NCBI GenBank assembly: GCA_030152125.1
Contig: JASLIR010000387.1
Span: 1 to 8,634, forward strand
Origin: Alkanindiges sp.
GTDB lineage: Bacteria; Pseudomonadota; Gammaproteobacteria; Pseudomonadales; Moraxellaceae
Length of the DNA stretch: 8,634 bases
Direction: 5' to 3'
In this document: positions 1-7,252 of the stretch, piece by piece
How positions within the stretch are numbered: the first letter of the stretch is position 1
Layout: each line of letters begins with the position of its first letter
Translations under genes and position numbers: made by a program
Notes under the pieces: generated by a model
What the model was told of the DNA's origin: nothing
The model's database searches: none
Seen by the model: the letters and a program-made list of their open reading frames with translations, nothing else

Positions 1-104
1 CCATGATAACAGCAAATATCCATATGACGCTTAAAAACCCGTGCCATCCAGAAACTTGATGTATTCACACTGAAAACCTGCTGAATATCATGCCGGATTT
101 TCGT

Positions 105-110
105 TACAAT
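105..110 (+). promoter_or_regulatory. possible gmk promoter -10 box
   Basis: TACAAT matches the sigma-70 -10 consensus at five of six positions and lies 32 bases before the gmk start, which would give a leader of about 25 bases. The -35 side is weak: 17 bases upstream is TGAATA, or CTGAAT with an 18-base spacer, and there is no TG extension. The call therefore rests mainly on the -10 box and its position. Confidence 0.3.
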
Positions 111-142
111 AATGCAATTTTATATCATACAGGAAAGCGCCG

Positions 143-769
143 ATGTCTGGTTTACTGTTTGTTGTCGCTGCGGCCTCCGGCACTGGCAAAACATCTTTGG
201 TAAAGGCCCTGCTGGATCGTGTCAGTGATTTGCACGTCTCCGTATCACATACCACCCGCAGCAGACGCCCCGCTGAAATTGATGGCATTCACTATCACTT
301 CAGCAGTACCGATGACTTTCTGGCACTAGTAGCACAAAGCGGCTTTATTGAGCATGCCGAAGTATTTGGCAACTACTACGGCACCAGCCAGCATGAAGTA
401 AAAAAACAGCTGGACGCCGGACATGATGTATTGCTGGAAATTGACTGGCAGGGCGCAGCCCAGGTTCGACGCCTGTTCCCGGACAGCAAACAGATATTTA
501 TCCTGCCACCATCACAGTACGATTTACGCGAGCGCCTGTCCGCCCGGGCACAGGATAGCATCGAAGTGATTGAGCAGCGTCTGGCTGGTGCTATTATTGA
601 CATGCAGCAGTACATCAATTTTGATTATGTGATTATCAACGACCAGTTTGACCATGCTTTAAATGACCTGCAGAGCATTATTCAAACTTGCAGGCTCACC
701 GTCCAGCAACAGTCTGGGCGTCACAGCAAACTGATTGCCGCCTTACTCACCCCGAATACAGATAGCTGA
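143..769 (+). CDS. gmk: guanylate kinase
   Basis: Guanylate kinase transfers phosphate from ATP to GMP, giving GDP in the cytoplasm for GTP, dGTP and (p)ppGpp synthesis. The 208 residues match the usual length (E. coli about 207). The P-loop is at residues 9-18 ([10 protein letters not shown]), where the more usual Pro of the family is Ala. The GMP-binding segment follows at about 34-54 ([11 protein letters not shown], then [10 protein letters not shown]); the family Gly before the Glu is Ala here. The [13 protein letters not shown] segment near residues 96-108 is also typical. The ATG is supported by AGGA at 131-134, eight bases upstream. In many gammaproteobacteria gmk is followed by rpoZ and spoT; here the next gene is prlC, 111 bases on. 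No clear canonical terminator separates them, though there is a strong stem-loop in the spacer. Confidence 0.97.
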   Translation: MSGLLFVVAAASGTGKTSLVKALLDRVSDLHVSVSHTTRSRRPAEIDGIHYHFSSTDDFLALVAQSGFIEHAEVFGNYYGTSQHEVKKQLDAGHDVLLEIDWQGAAQVRRLFPDSKQIFILPPSQYDLRERLSARAQDSIEVIEQRLAGAIIDMQQYINFDYVIINDQFDHALNDLQSIIQTCRLTVQQQSGRHSKLIAALLTPNTDS

Positions 770-808
770 TATCGCCTTAAGCCTGCTCTTTTTTTGTTAT
801 TTTTTACA

Positions 809-835
809 TGACCCACCTTGTTTCAGGCTGGGTCA
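809..835 (+). other. stem-loop in the gmk-prlC spacer
   Basis: Arms TGACCCA (809-815) and TGGGTCA (829-835) are perfect inverted repeats. CCT (816-818) pairs with AGG (825-827), leaving one bulged C at 828 and a six-base loop. A T-run (844-848) starts eight bases after the stem, too far for a textbook intrinsic terminator, and the spacer before the stem is also T-rich (788-805). It may attenuate read-through from gmk or structure the prlC leader. It ends 45 bases before the prlC ATG. Confidence 0.5.
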
Positions 836-880
836 GCCCCTACTTTTTCTATATCCGAATACCATACACAGGTTATAACA

Positions 881-2941
881 ATGATTGCTCAGGATTTGCC
901 ACAGGCATCCATTTCCGGCTTACCCGATTTTTCCAGCCTGAATACCGCGACACTCAAGGCACAGGTGAGCCAGGCAATTAGCCAGGCCGAACAGCAACTG
1001 ACGGAAATACCGGCACAAGCCAGTGATGATGCTCAGGCACTGTTGCAGATCAAGCAACTGGAGCATACAGAAAACCAGTTGCAACTGGCATGGGGCGTTT
1101 TATCCAGCCTGAATGCGGTGATGAATAGCCCTGCAATCCGCGAGCTGTATCAAAGCTTGTTACCTGCGCTCAGTGAATACTACACCACGCTCGGTCAGCA
1201 TGAAGGGCTGTTTAATCATTATCAACTGCTAAAAAACAGTAATACCTTTCTTTCCCTTAATCAGGCACAGCAACGTGCCATCGATCTGGCGATTCGTGAC
1301 TTTAAATTGTCCGGGGTAGACTTAAACCCGGCAGCCAAGCAGCGCTTTGCTGAAATTTCTGCCCGCCTGTCAGAGTTGTCCTCCAGCTTTTCCAATAACG
1401 TACTGGATGCTACCCAGGCATGGTCACAGCCCCTGAACGAGGCTCAACTGGCTGGCCTGCCAGACAGTGCCATCGCCCTGTTGCAGCAACTAGGCCAGCA
1501 GCGTAGTCAAGGAGAGGGACATGAAGGCGCACTGGTAACCCTGGATGCCCCTGCCCTCACCGCCATACTCACCTATGCGGATGACCGCCAATTACGTGAA
1601 GCTGTTTATCATGCATACGGCATCCGTGCTTCCGAGTTTGGTGACAGCGCCCTGGATAACAGCGCACTGATGGAAGAAATTCTGGCATTACGGGCAGAAA
1701 TGGCGGCATTAGTAGGCTATCCAAACTATGCCGCTTATTCACTTGCCAGCAAAATGGCTCCCTCTGTGGACGATGTATCTTCCTTCCTACAGCAGCTGGC
1801 AGAAAAAGCCAGACAACCGGCACAGCAGGAAATCACCCAGTTACAGCAGGAAGCCGTGCAATATGGCATTGAGCAATTGCAGGCATGGGATGCTGGCTAT
1901 CTGGCAGAAAAAATCAGGCAGCGCGACTACAAACTGTCGCAGGAGCAATTAAAACCCTACTTCCCTGCCCCTATCGTGATTGAGGGGCTATTCAAGATTG
2001 TACAGCGCCTTTATGGCATCCAGATTCAGGAAAAACAGGCCAGCACATGGCATCCGGATGTCAAATATTATGAAGTCAGTGAAAACGGTAAAGTCATTGC
2101 GGGCTTTTATTTTGACCTGTATGCGCGCAGCAACAAACGCGGTGGTGCCTGGATGAGTGGTTACCGCTCACGGGTACAACTGGCAGATCACCTGCAACTA
2201 CCGGTTGCCTTTATGGTGTGTAATTTCAGTCCCGCTATTGGGGAGCAACCTGCCCTGTTAACCCATCAGGAATTAATCACCCTGTTCCACGAATTTGGGC
2301 ACGGCCTGCATCATATGCTGACCGAGGTTGACAGCATTCACGTGGCCGGCACCCATGGCGTGGCGTGGGATGCTGTAGAACTACCCAGCCAGTTCATGGA
2401 GTTCTGGGCATGGGATAGTGAATCCATCTCCCTGATCAGCCAGCACCACGAACACCAGCAAACACTGCCACAGGAATTGCTGGATGCACTATTAAATGCC
2501 CGTTATTTCCAGACTGGCATGCAAACCCTGCGTCAGGTTGAATTTGCCCTGTTCGACCTGGCTATTCACCAGCAAAACCCGGCACCGGACAGGCAGCAGA
2601 TTCAGGATTTATTAAATCAGATCCGCAGTCAAACTGCTGTTTTACTACCGCCAGACTATAACCGCTTTCAGCACAGCTTTAGCCATATTTTTGCAGGCGG
2701 CTATGCCGCAGGCTACTACTCCTATAAATGGGCAGAAGTACTGGCCAGTGATGCCTTTGACCGCTTTGAGCAGGAAGGGATTTTTAACCCTGCCACAGGC
2801 GCAGCATTCAGAACCCATATCCTAGCTGTTGGTGGCAGTATTGATGCCTTAAATGCCTTTAAAAACTTCCGTGGCCGCGATGCCCAACTGGATGCCTTAC
2901 TCAGGCATAATGGCTGGCCTACGGATCATCAGGCAGCCTAA
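881..2941 (+). CDS. prlC: oligopeptidase A (M3 family zinc metallopeptidase)
   Basis: Cytoplasmic M3-family endopeptidase that degrades oligopeptides, including cleaved signal peptides. From this start it has 686 residues, close to E. coli PrlC (about 680). The zinc site is clear: HEFGH at residues 470-474 gives His470, catalytic Glu471 and His474, and Glu500 in VELPSQFMEFW is the third ligand. The C-terminal FSHIFAGGYAAGYYSYKWAE segment is also typical of the family, and the N-terminal half is the usual helical, Gln-rich region. The frame is open upstream to a TTG at 818, but that lies inside a stem-loop and would add a non-conserved tail. ATG 881, preceded by AGG at 870-872, gives the family length and is preferred. 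The zinc-ribbon gene follows 37 bases after the stop, suggesting an operon. No catalytic residue is missing. Confidence 0.96.
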   Translation: MIAQDLPQASISGLPDFSSLNTATLKAQVSQAISQAEQQLTEIPAQASDDAQALLQIKQLEHTENQLQLAWGVLSSLNAVMNSPAIRELYQSLLPALSEYYTTLGQHEGLFNHYQLLKNSNTFLSLNQAQQRAIDLAIRDFKLSGVDLNPAAKQRFAEISARLSELSSSFSNNVLDATQAWSQPLNEAQLAGLPDSAIALLQQLGQQRSQGEGHEGALVTLDAPALTAILTYADDRQLREAVYHAYGIRASEFGDSALDNSALMEEILALRAEMAALVGYPNYAAYSLASKMAPSVDDVSSFLQQLAEKARQPAQQEITQLQQEAVQYGIEQLQAWDAGYLAEKIRQRDYKLSQEQLKPYFPAPIVIEGLFKIVQRLYGIQIQEKQASTWHPDVKYYEVSENGKVIAGFYFDLYARSNKRGGAWMSGYRSRVQLADHLQLPVAFMVCNFSPAIGEQPALLTHQELITLFHEFGHGLHHMLTEVDSIHVAGTHGVAWDAVELPSQFMEFWAWDSESISLISQHHEHQQTLPQELLDALLNARYFQTGMQTLRQVEFALFDLAIHQQNPAPDRQQIQDLLNQIRSQTAVLLPPDYNRFQHSFSHIFAGGYAAGYYSYKWAEVLASDAFDRFEQEGIFNPATGAAFRTHILAVGGSIDALNAFKNFRGRDAQLDALLRHNGWPTDHQAA

Positions 2942-2978
2942 TCCGGCCCTATCGACCTTTTAAACCAGAGTAAAGATC

Positions 2979-3188
2979 ATGACCCTTAAAAAACGTTTTA
3001 TTGCCGGTGCCCGCTGCATGAAGTGCAATGCACTGGATCGCGTCATGATCTTTATTGGTGATGATGACGAATGGATAGAATGCGTTGACTGTGGCTATAC
3101 AGAACGTAGACCAACTGAGACAGAGCTTACAAATTCACCATCAAAGCGAGAAGAAGTAGGAGTGGTTCAATTTAAACCAATTCGCTAA
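2979..3188 (+). CDS. yheV: YheV-like zinc-ribbon protein (DUF2387)
   Basis: Small 69-residue protein matching the YheV/DUF2387 family of putative metal-binding proteins. The N-terminus KKRFIAGARCMKC and the later ECVDCGY closely follow E. coli YheV (KRFIAGAKCPAC, ECVKCGH). Four cysteines, C13, C16, C35 and C38, form two CxxC knuckles suited to one zinc. The C-terminal tail VGVVQFKPIR resembles the end of YheV. No molecular function is established for the family, so the role is unknown; the fold suggests a nucleic-acid or protein adaptor. The gene lies 37 bases after prlC, with AGAG (2967-2970) as a modest ribosome-binding site, and is probably co-transcribed. From my knowledge of Pseudomonas-type genomes, prlC followed by this family is a recurring pair. 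Confidence 0.9.
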   Translation: MTLKKRFIAGARCMKCNALDRVMIFIGDDDEWIECVDCGYTERRPTETELTNSPSKREEVGVVQFKPIR

Positions 3189-3229
3189 AATAGAACCTTA
3201 AATGATAAGAAGAGCGAATGGAGATCGAC

Positions 3230-3682
3230 ATGCACGCCCCTCAACCATCAAAGACCAAACGCTGGATGATCCTGTTAGCTATCGTTATTATTGTTTCAAT
3301 CATTGGCATCACCCTGAGCTACGTGATAGGTCAGGAAAAAACCGATGAAGCAGTTCATCCCCAGTCCCAGGGTCTGAGCAGCCAGCCGGTTAGCAGCATC
3401 AGCGAGGCTAACCTGCAACCCGTTGCAGCGACCATGACTGCCGAGATCCCGGCAACTAGTAGCAGTAACGCGATTGTGAATGATAGCTTGCTGGCCGCAC
3501 CTATGCCGCAGGATCAGGCACTGGCGCAGGAAGAAATGGACCGCTTAAAAGACCAGCAATCGCAGTTGCTGGATCAAAAGGCCCTATTGCAGCAACAGCT
3601 GAAAGATTCCAGCCAGCTCATTGAGCTAAAGCAGAAACTTTTAGCTGACATGCAAAACCAGCTGGATAAAACAGCGGTTTAA
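3230..3682 (+). CDS. hypothetical single-pass membrane protein with periplasmic coiled coil
   Basis: I do not recognise this family. The 150-residue product has a short basic N-terminus (KTKR), one strongly hydrophobic helix at about residues 12-33 (ILLAIVIIVSIIGITLSYVI), a Ser/Pro/Ala/Gln-rich linker to about residue 95, and a Gln/Lys/Leu-rich coiled coil to the C-terminus. The positive-inside rule puts the coiled coil in the periplasm. There are no cysteines and no lipobox, so it should be a membrane anchor rather than a lipoprotein. I chose ATG 3230 because GGAG at 3220-3223 sits six bases before it. An in-frame ATG at 3218 would add MEID but has a poorly spaced purine run. It starts about 40 bases after the zinc-ribbon gene, so it is probably the last gene of that operon. 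The architecture resembles envelope scaffold or adaptor proteins, but no function is claimed. Confidence 0.75.
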   Translation: MHAPQPSKTKRWMILLAIVIIVSIIGITLSYVIGQEKTDEAVHPQSQGLSSQPVSSISEANLQPVAATMTAEIPATSSSNAIVNDSLLAAPMPQDQALAQEEMDRLKDQQSQLLDQKALLQQQLKDSSQLIELKQKLLADMQNQLDKTAV

Positions 3683-3711
3683 ACGCAGGGTCATAGCCAA
3701 CTGAGCATGTT

Positions 3712-3738
3712 ATTGCCCGGAACCTTCCGGGCAATTTC
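3712..3738 (+). terminator. probable intrinsic terminator after the prlC operon
   Basis: ATTGCCCGGA (3712-3721) pairs perfectly with TCCGGGCAAT (3726-3735), a 10-bp GC-rich stem with an ACCT loop, 30 bases after the coiled-coil gene. The T-tract is short (three Ts, then C), so it may be only moderately efficient. It ends exactly where the next promoter begins. Confidence 0.6.
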
Positions 3739-3765
3739 ACATTCGGGAATTGATTTTGCTATTAT
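3736..3765 (+). promoter_or_regulatory. extended -10 promoter for the EamA transporter gene
   Basis: TTCACA at 3736-3741 matches the -35 consensus at five of six positions. TATTAT at 3760-3765 matches the -10 at five of six. The spacer is 18 bases and ends in TGC, an extended -10 element. The predicted transcript starts near 3772, leaving about 27 bases before the start codon. The promoter lies directly after the upstream terminator, so the transporter is probably its own transcription unit. Confidence 0.6.
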
Positions 3766-3798
3766 CAGCCCTCTCTTCACCCGCCTGCCAGATGCACT

Positions 3799-4695
3799 TT
3801 GAAAACTTTCTCTGCCAGTTCACGCCCCCTGCTTATGGGTTTGCTACTGTTATCGTTGTCTGCGCTTTTATTTGCCAGCATGGGTGTGCTCATCCGTCTG
3901 GCTTCTTATACGGTTGATAATTACGCCATTGTCTTTTTCCGCAATTTAACCGGGCTGTTGCTACTCAGCCCCTTTTTACTGCTCAGAGGGCCTTCTGGCC
4001 TTAAAACCAGCAAGCTATGGATGCATGGCTGGCGTGCATTGGTGGGTGTAACGGCAATGTATGGTTTCTTTTATGCCATTGCCCATCTAAAGCTCAGTAA
4101 CGCCATGGTATTCACCTATTCTTCCCCGATTTTTATTCCGCTGGTAGCGTGGTTATTCCTTAAGGAGCAGGTAAGCCGTAGCATGCTGATGGCAGCTGGC
4201 CTGGGTTTCATCGGTGTTGTCCTGGTTGCCAAGCCAGACAGCGGCATGGTTAATTTTTTATCACTGGTCGGTCTGGTATCCAGCTTTCTGGCCGCCATGG
4301 CATTTGTAACCGTACGGGCCCTTACGGTTACCGAACCAGCCACACGTATTGTGTTTTATTTTTGTCTGATCGCCACCATAGTCTCTGCCATTCCCATGCT
4401 ATGGGTATGGCGCAGTTATACCATGCATGAAATGCTTTTATTAGGTGGTGCCGGCATCCTGGCTACCTGCAGTCAAATCTGTATGTCTAAAGCCTATAGC
4501 TTTGCCCCGGCCGGACAAATTGGCCCTGCCAACTATCTGGCAATTATTTTTGCCGGTATATGGGCTGCTACTTTATGGCACGAATATCCGGACAGCCTAA
4601 GTATTATTGGCATGACCATTATCCTGATGGCACTTATTTTATGCACCCCCATTTTTAACCGGGACAAAAAACAAATAGCGGCAGAAAACATGTAA
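3799..4695 (+). CDS. EamA-family (DMT superfamily) transporter
   Basis: Inner-membrane transporter of the drug/metabolite superfamily, with 298 residues, about ten hydrophobic helices and two EamA repeats (roughly residues 15-144 and 155-285). Typical sites are the charged FFRNLTGLLLL segment in the first repeat, the AMVFTYSSPIFIPLVAWLFL stretch and the EQVSRSMLMAAGLGFIGVVL stretch, and APAGQIGPANYLAIIFAGIW in the second repeat. Members export or import metabolites, amino acids or drugs; the substrate cannot be read from the sequence. The start appears to be TTG (3799), with a weak ribosome-binding site. ATG 3835, in frame, would remove 12 residues before the first helix and has no better site. 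A good extended -10 promoter lies upstream and a strong bidirectional terminator 22 bases after the stop. Confidence 0.9.
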   Translation: MKTFSASSRPLLMGLLLLSLSALLFASMGVLIRLASYTVDNYAIVFFRNLTGLLLLSPFLLLRGPSGLKTSKLWMHGWRALVGVTAMYGFFYAIAHLKLSNAMVFTYSSPIFIPLVAWLFLKEQVSRSMLMAAGLGFIGVVLVAKPDSGMVNFLSLVGLVSSFLAAMAFVTVRALTVTEPATRIVFYFCLIATIVSAIPMLWVWRSYTMHEMLLLGGAGILATCSQICMSKAYSFAPAGQIGPANYLAIIFAGIWAATLWHEYPDSLSIIGMTIILMALILCTPIFNRDKKQIAAENM

Positions 4696-4717
4696 TTTTA
4701 TTTCAGCATAAGCCCCA

Positions 4718-4751
4718 ATAAAAAACGGCATCCGAAGATGCCGTTTTTTAT
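4718..4751. terminator. bidirectional intrinsic terminator between convergent genes
   Basis: A perfect 15-bp stem (4718-4732 with 4737-4751) closes a CGAA loop. The core CGGCATC/GATGCCG is flanked by six As on the left and six Ts on the right, so each strand shows a hairpin followed by a U-run. It lies 22 bases after the EamA stop and 20 bases from the stop of the minus-strand TRAP permease, and should end both transcripts. Confidence 0.93.
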
Positions 4752-4771
4752 AAGGATATTTCTATCACCAC

Positions 4772-7030
4772 TTAATCGTACCAACCAAACATCTTGAAGA
4801 CATAAGGTGCGTAAGTCACGATCAATAACGCAGGGAACATCACCATTGGTGGCAACAGCCAGCGCTCATAGCGGAAGTAGAAAGACGTGTACTTCGATTT
4901 GGCTTCAGCATCAGCCGCAGCAACCTCTTCATCCCCCACCGACATTCGCGTCAGCAGATGGTTCAGGGCAACCGGCGGTGTTACATAACCCAGCTCGAAC
5001 GCTACCAGACAGATCATCCAGAAGTGAATCGGATGTATACCATTATGGTAAGCCACAGGCGCAATGGTTGCCGCCACCAGAATCACCGCACCAAACGGGT
5101 CGGTACACATACCAATAAAGGCCAGTAACAGTGCAATGAAAATCAGGGAAACGTAGATGCTACCAATGTCAGATGGCAACAAGTGAACGATTTCAGTACG
5201 CTCAATTAAACCACCCACACTCACCGACAATGCCATCAGGATAATCAGCGCACCAATGTGACCAATGGTTTCATTGGTTGCAAAACGGATGGCAGCTTCA
5301 AAGCCCAGACGACGGTCCTTACCATGTGGATCATGCGAACGCAGGTAAGGAGACTCCTCTTCATGCGCAGCTTCCAGTGCTTCATGGCTTGCAATCGGAT
5401 CATTCGATGGGTTTGGCGCCAATGGAACACCAGCGTATACCGGCACTTCTTCCTTAACACGGCGGAATTTGTCATAAGCAACAATAGCCAGCATGATAAA
5501 CGGCAGAATGATCGGCGCACTGTTCTCATTCATACCTACTTTCAGCATGTATTCATAGAAGAACAGGATGATACCGGTGATAATCACATAAGGAATCACT
5601 GGTACAAACGCACGCACCATACCCGGAAGTGCCACTTTTGGAGAGGCGATACGGAATTTGGTTTCTGCCAGGAACAGCGACACAGCAAGGAACATGAATG
5701 CGGTTAACCAGAATACATAGATACCATGGTTAAACAGCTCATCCGATGTCACGTGCTTGCTATCCAGCATGGCAATCAGTACCACCAGCAAACATGGACG
5801 CACTACCACACCCAGCGAGCCGGACATAGCAGATACTGCCAGCGCATATTGACGGCGTGCACCAGAGTTCCATACTTCCTTATAAATGATGGCACCAGCT
5901 GCCACTACGAAAATACCAGAAGCACCAGTATAGGCCGTAGGAATTGCCGCAGCAATCAGAATCAGCCAGGTTAAGGTTTCCGGAGAGAAGTTCCACGGAC
6001 GCAGGATGTTCAGGAACAGATCCATCACACGGGTTTGCGTGAGCAACATACCTACCCAGATGAACAGCGCCAGGTTCAGGAAGATGTTGGCAAACTCAGC
6101 CAGTTGACCCAGATAAATGGCCTGACCAACGCTATAATCCATAAAGAAAATAAACGCGATACCACTGATAATCGCCATATGGGCATACAACGGGATACTC
6201 AGTAAGGCTAAACCAAAATTACCGCCTTCTTTTTTCGGTGCTGGTGGCTTGGCCAGTTTAATCAGGTTAATGATTGCCAGTGCACCAAAACACGCTGTCC
6301 ACAGGTAGTTAATCACCAGTACCACGGTATCGACTGTAACACCCGAAGCCTTCATGGAAATCAGGTACTTCACACAGGAGAAGGTCAGCAGCAGGTTAGC
6401 AAACAGCATTGCTGTGTCTTGCACCAGATGGTCGATTTTGGTAACGGCAGGACGCAAGCCAATATGATGCTTACCCAGTGTTGCCTGAATAGCAGCAATC
6501 ACCACCATAATAACCAGAATCAGCGGACGGTTTTTAGTACCAAAGTCAAATACCAGGGTAAATGCAGTTTCTACCTTACGGAAGACATTAACACCGGGAT
6601 TTTCCTGAATGTAAGCCTTGATCTTTTCATAAAACTGGTATTTTTCTTCACATACCGCTTGCGCACCCAGCAAGGACTGGCGAATTTCATCCGGATTTGG
6701 CGGTCCAAATAAATCTGCCATTGGATCATTTTTAGCAGAAGCAATCTGCTCCTGCACTTTCTGATCAATATTAGGATGACGTTCACAGTCTGGTGTAGCA
6801 GGAATTCCGCCACGCAACATGGAGTATTGAATTCCCTTGGATTCGTCTCCATATAAACCCTCGCCAACTTTTAATAGCTGGCCATGGATCATCTCCAGGG
6901 TTCCAATTGTTAGGGTTAGAATCAACAGCACAAACACCGGAAAGGTAAATAACCATTCCGACCATGTGCGGTTAAGAAAGCCTGAGCCAGGCTTATCGGG
7001 GTTGACGTTTTGCATAGGCATTCTGCACAT
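4772..7030 (-). CDS. TRAP transporter fused permease (DctQ-DctM type)
   Basis: Fused small and large membrane subunits of a tripartite ATP-independent periplasmic (TRAP) transporter, which uses an ion gradient to take up a ligand delivered by a periplasmic binding protein. The product has 752 residues. An N-terminal helix (about 26-44) is followed by a long hydrophilic, presumably periplasmic loop (about 50-165) with Cys82 and Cys127. Three or so DctQ-like helices follow (about 168-258), then the DctM part. DctM signatures are TAYTGASGIFVVAAGAIIYKE (366-385), MCTDPFGAVILVAATIAP (641-658) and GYVTPPVALN (681-690). A hydrophilic, His/Glu-rich insert lies at about 520-585. No clear Shine-Dalgarno sequence precedes M1 (7030), M4 (7021) or M6 (7015), so the start is uncertain within six residues. 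A TatT-like gene lies upstream beyond the rhombosortase. The substrate is unknown. Confidence 0.93.
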   Translation of the reverse strand: MCRMPMQNVNPDKPGSGFLNRTWSEWLFTFPVFVLLILTLTIGTLEMIHGQLLKVGEGLYGDESKGIQYSMLRGGIPATPDCERHPNIDQKVQEQIASAKNDPMADLFGPPNPDEIRQSLLGAQAVCEEKYQFYEKIKAYIQENPGVNVFRKVETAFTLVFDFGTKNRPLILVIMVVIAAIQATLGKHHIGLRPAVTKIDHLVQDTAMLFANLLLTFSCVKYLISMKASGVTVDTVVLVINYLWTACFGALAIINLIKLAKPPAPKKEGGNFGLALLSIPLYAHMAIISGIAFIFFMDYSVGQAIYLGQLAEFANIFLNLALFIWVGMLLTQTRVMDLFLNILRPWNFSPETLTWLILIAAAIPTAYTGASGIFVVAAGAIIYKEVWNSGARRQYALAVSAMSGSLGVVVRPCLLVVLIAMLDSKHVTSDELFNHGIYVFWLTAFMFLAVSLFLAETKFRIASPKVALPGMVRAFVPVIPYVIITGIILFFYEYMLKVGMNENSAPIILPFIMLAIVAYDKFRRVKEEVPVYAGVPLAPNPSNDPIASHEALEAAHEEESPYLRSHDPHGKDRRLGFEAAIRFATNETIGHIGALIILMALSVSVGGLIERTEIVHLLPSDIGSIYVSLIFIALLLAFIGMCTDPFGAVILVAATIAPVAYHNGIHPIHFWMICLVAFELGYVTPPVALNHLLTRMSVGDEEVAAADAEAKSKYTSFYFRYERWLLPPMVMFPALLIVTYAPYVFKMFGWYD

Positions 7031-7149
7031 TATTTTGATAAATAATTACGAGAGCGTTTTCCATCTCTCACCATCACGGCTAAGTCACGAGATACTTTTT
7101 GTCCCTTTGTCCGACACAAAATCGTTCCTGATGCGCCTATTATCGGCAA
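7030..7149 (-). CDS. possible 39-codon leader ORF coupled to the TRAP permease
   Basis: This short frame is not recognised and may be chance. TTG at 7149 is preceded by AAGG five bases upstream. The frame runs 39 codons to a TAA at 7032-7030 that overlaps the permease ATG by one base (TAATG). The product is basic (ending GKRSRNYLSK) with no membrane segment. An internal ATG at 7074 would give 14 codons but has no good ribosome-binding site. The frame is stop-free back to 7197. The overlap, and the lack of a Shine-Dalgarno sequence for the permease, would fit translational coupling. Against it are the short length, the TTG start and no known homologue; an open stretch of this length is not rare by chance. 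Confidence 0.27.
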   Translation of the reverse strand: MPIIGASGTILCRTKGQKVSRDLAVMVRDGKRSRNYLSK

Positions 7150-7252
7150 TGATGCCTTATTTGTCCCAGAATCACCTATGGATACATAATCATTTTTTCA
7201 AATTAATTTGTGACAAATCATTTATTTTTACTATCAAAATAGCAATTTGATA
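7098..7252. promoter_or_regulatory. candidate regulator-binding region upstream of the TRAP permease
   Basis: TTTGTCC occurs at 7098, 7106 and 7160, the first two in tandem (TTTGTCCC then TTTGTCCG), and a variant TTTGTGAC is at 7207. Dyads cluster at the far end: CAAATTAATTTG (7199-7210, perfect); ATTTGT-G-ACAAAT (7206-7218, perfect around one base); and TATCAAA (7232-7238) with TTTGATA (7246-7252), seven-base arms around seven bases. TTTGT/ACAAA also forms an imperfect dyad at 7106-7120. The spacing and symmetry suggest an operator for a dimeric regulator, but no regulator gene is present and the AT-rich context raises the chance background. I could not place a convincing sigma-70 promoter for the permease. 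Confidence 0.4.

Noticed and set aside
3..59. Short plus-strand frame ending in TGA at 57-59
   Set aside because: Only 19 codons, no homology seen, and no ribosome-binding site; the tail of an upstream gene cannot be shown.
1..68. Minus-strand N-terminus (ATG at 47, or GTG at 68, with CAGG upstream) running off the left edge, divergent from gmk
   Set aside because: At most about 22 codons are visible, with no recognisable family, so it cannot be told from chance.
818..880. TTG-initiated N-terminal extension of prlC
   Set aside because: The TTG lies in a stem-loop, and the extra 21 residues exceed the family length; ATG 881 fits better.
5258..5707. 149-codon plus-strand frame antisense to the TRAP permease
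   Set aside because: The permease frame on the other strand carries clear DctM motifs; this product has atypical composition and no domain.
7031..7200. Known riboswitch in the permease leader
   Set aside because: I looked for conserved cores of the common classes and found none; only small hairpins are visible.
6837..7250. 137-codon plus-strand frame spanning the permease 5' end and the upstream region
   Set aside because: It overlaps the coding N-terminus of the permease antisense, has no ribosome-binding site or domain, and runs into AT-rich non-coding DNA.
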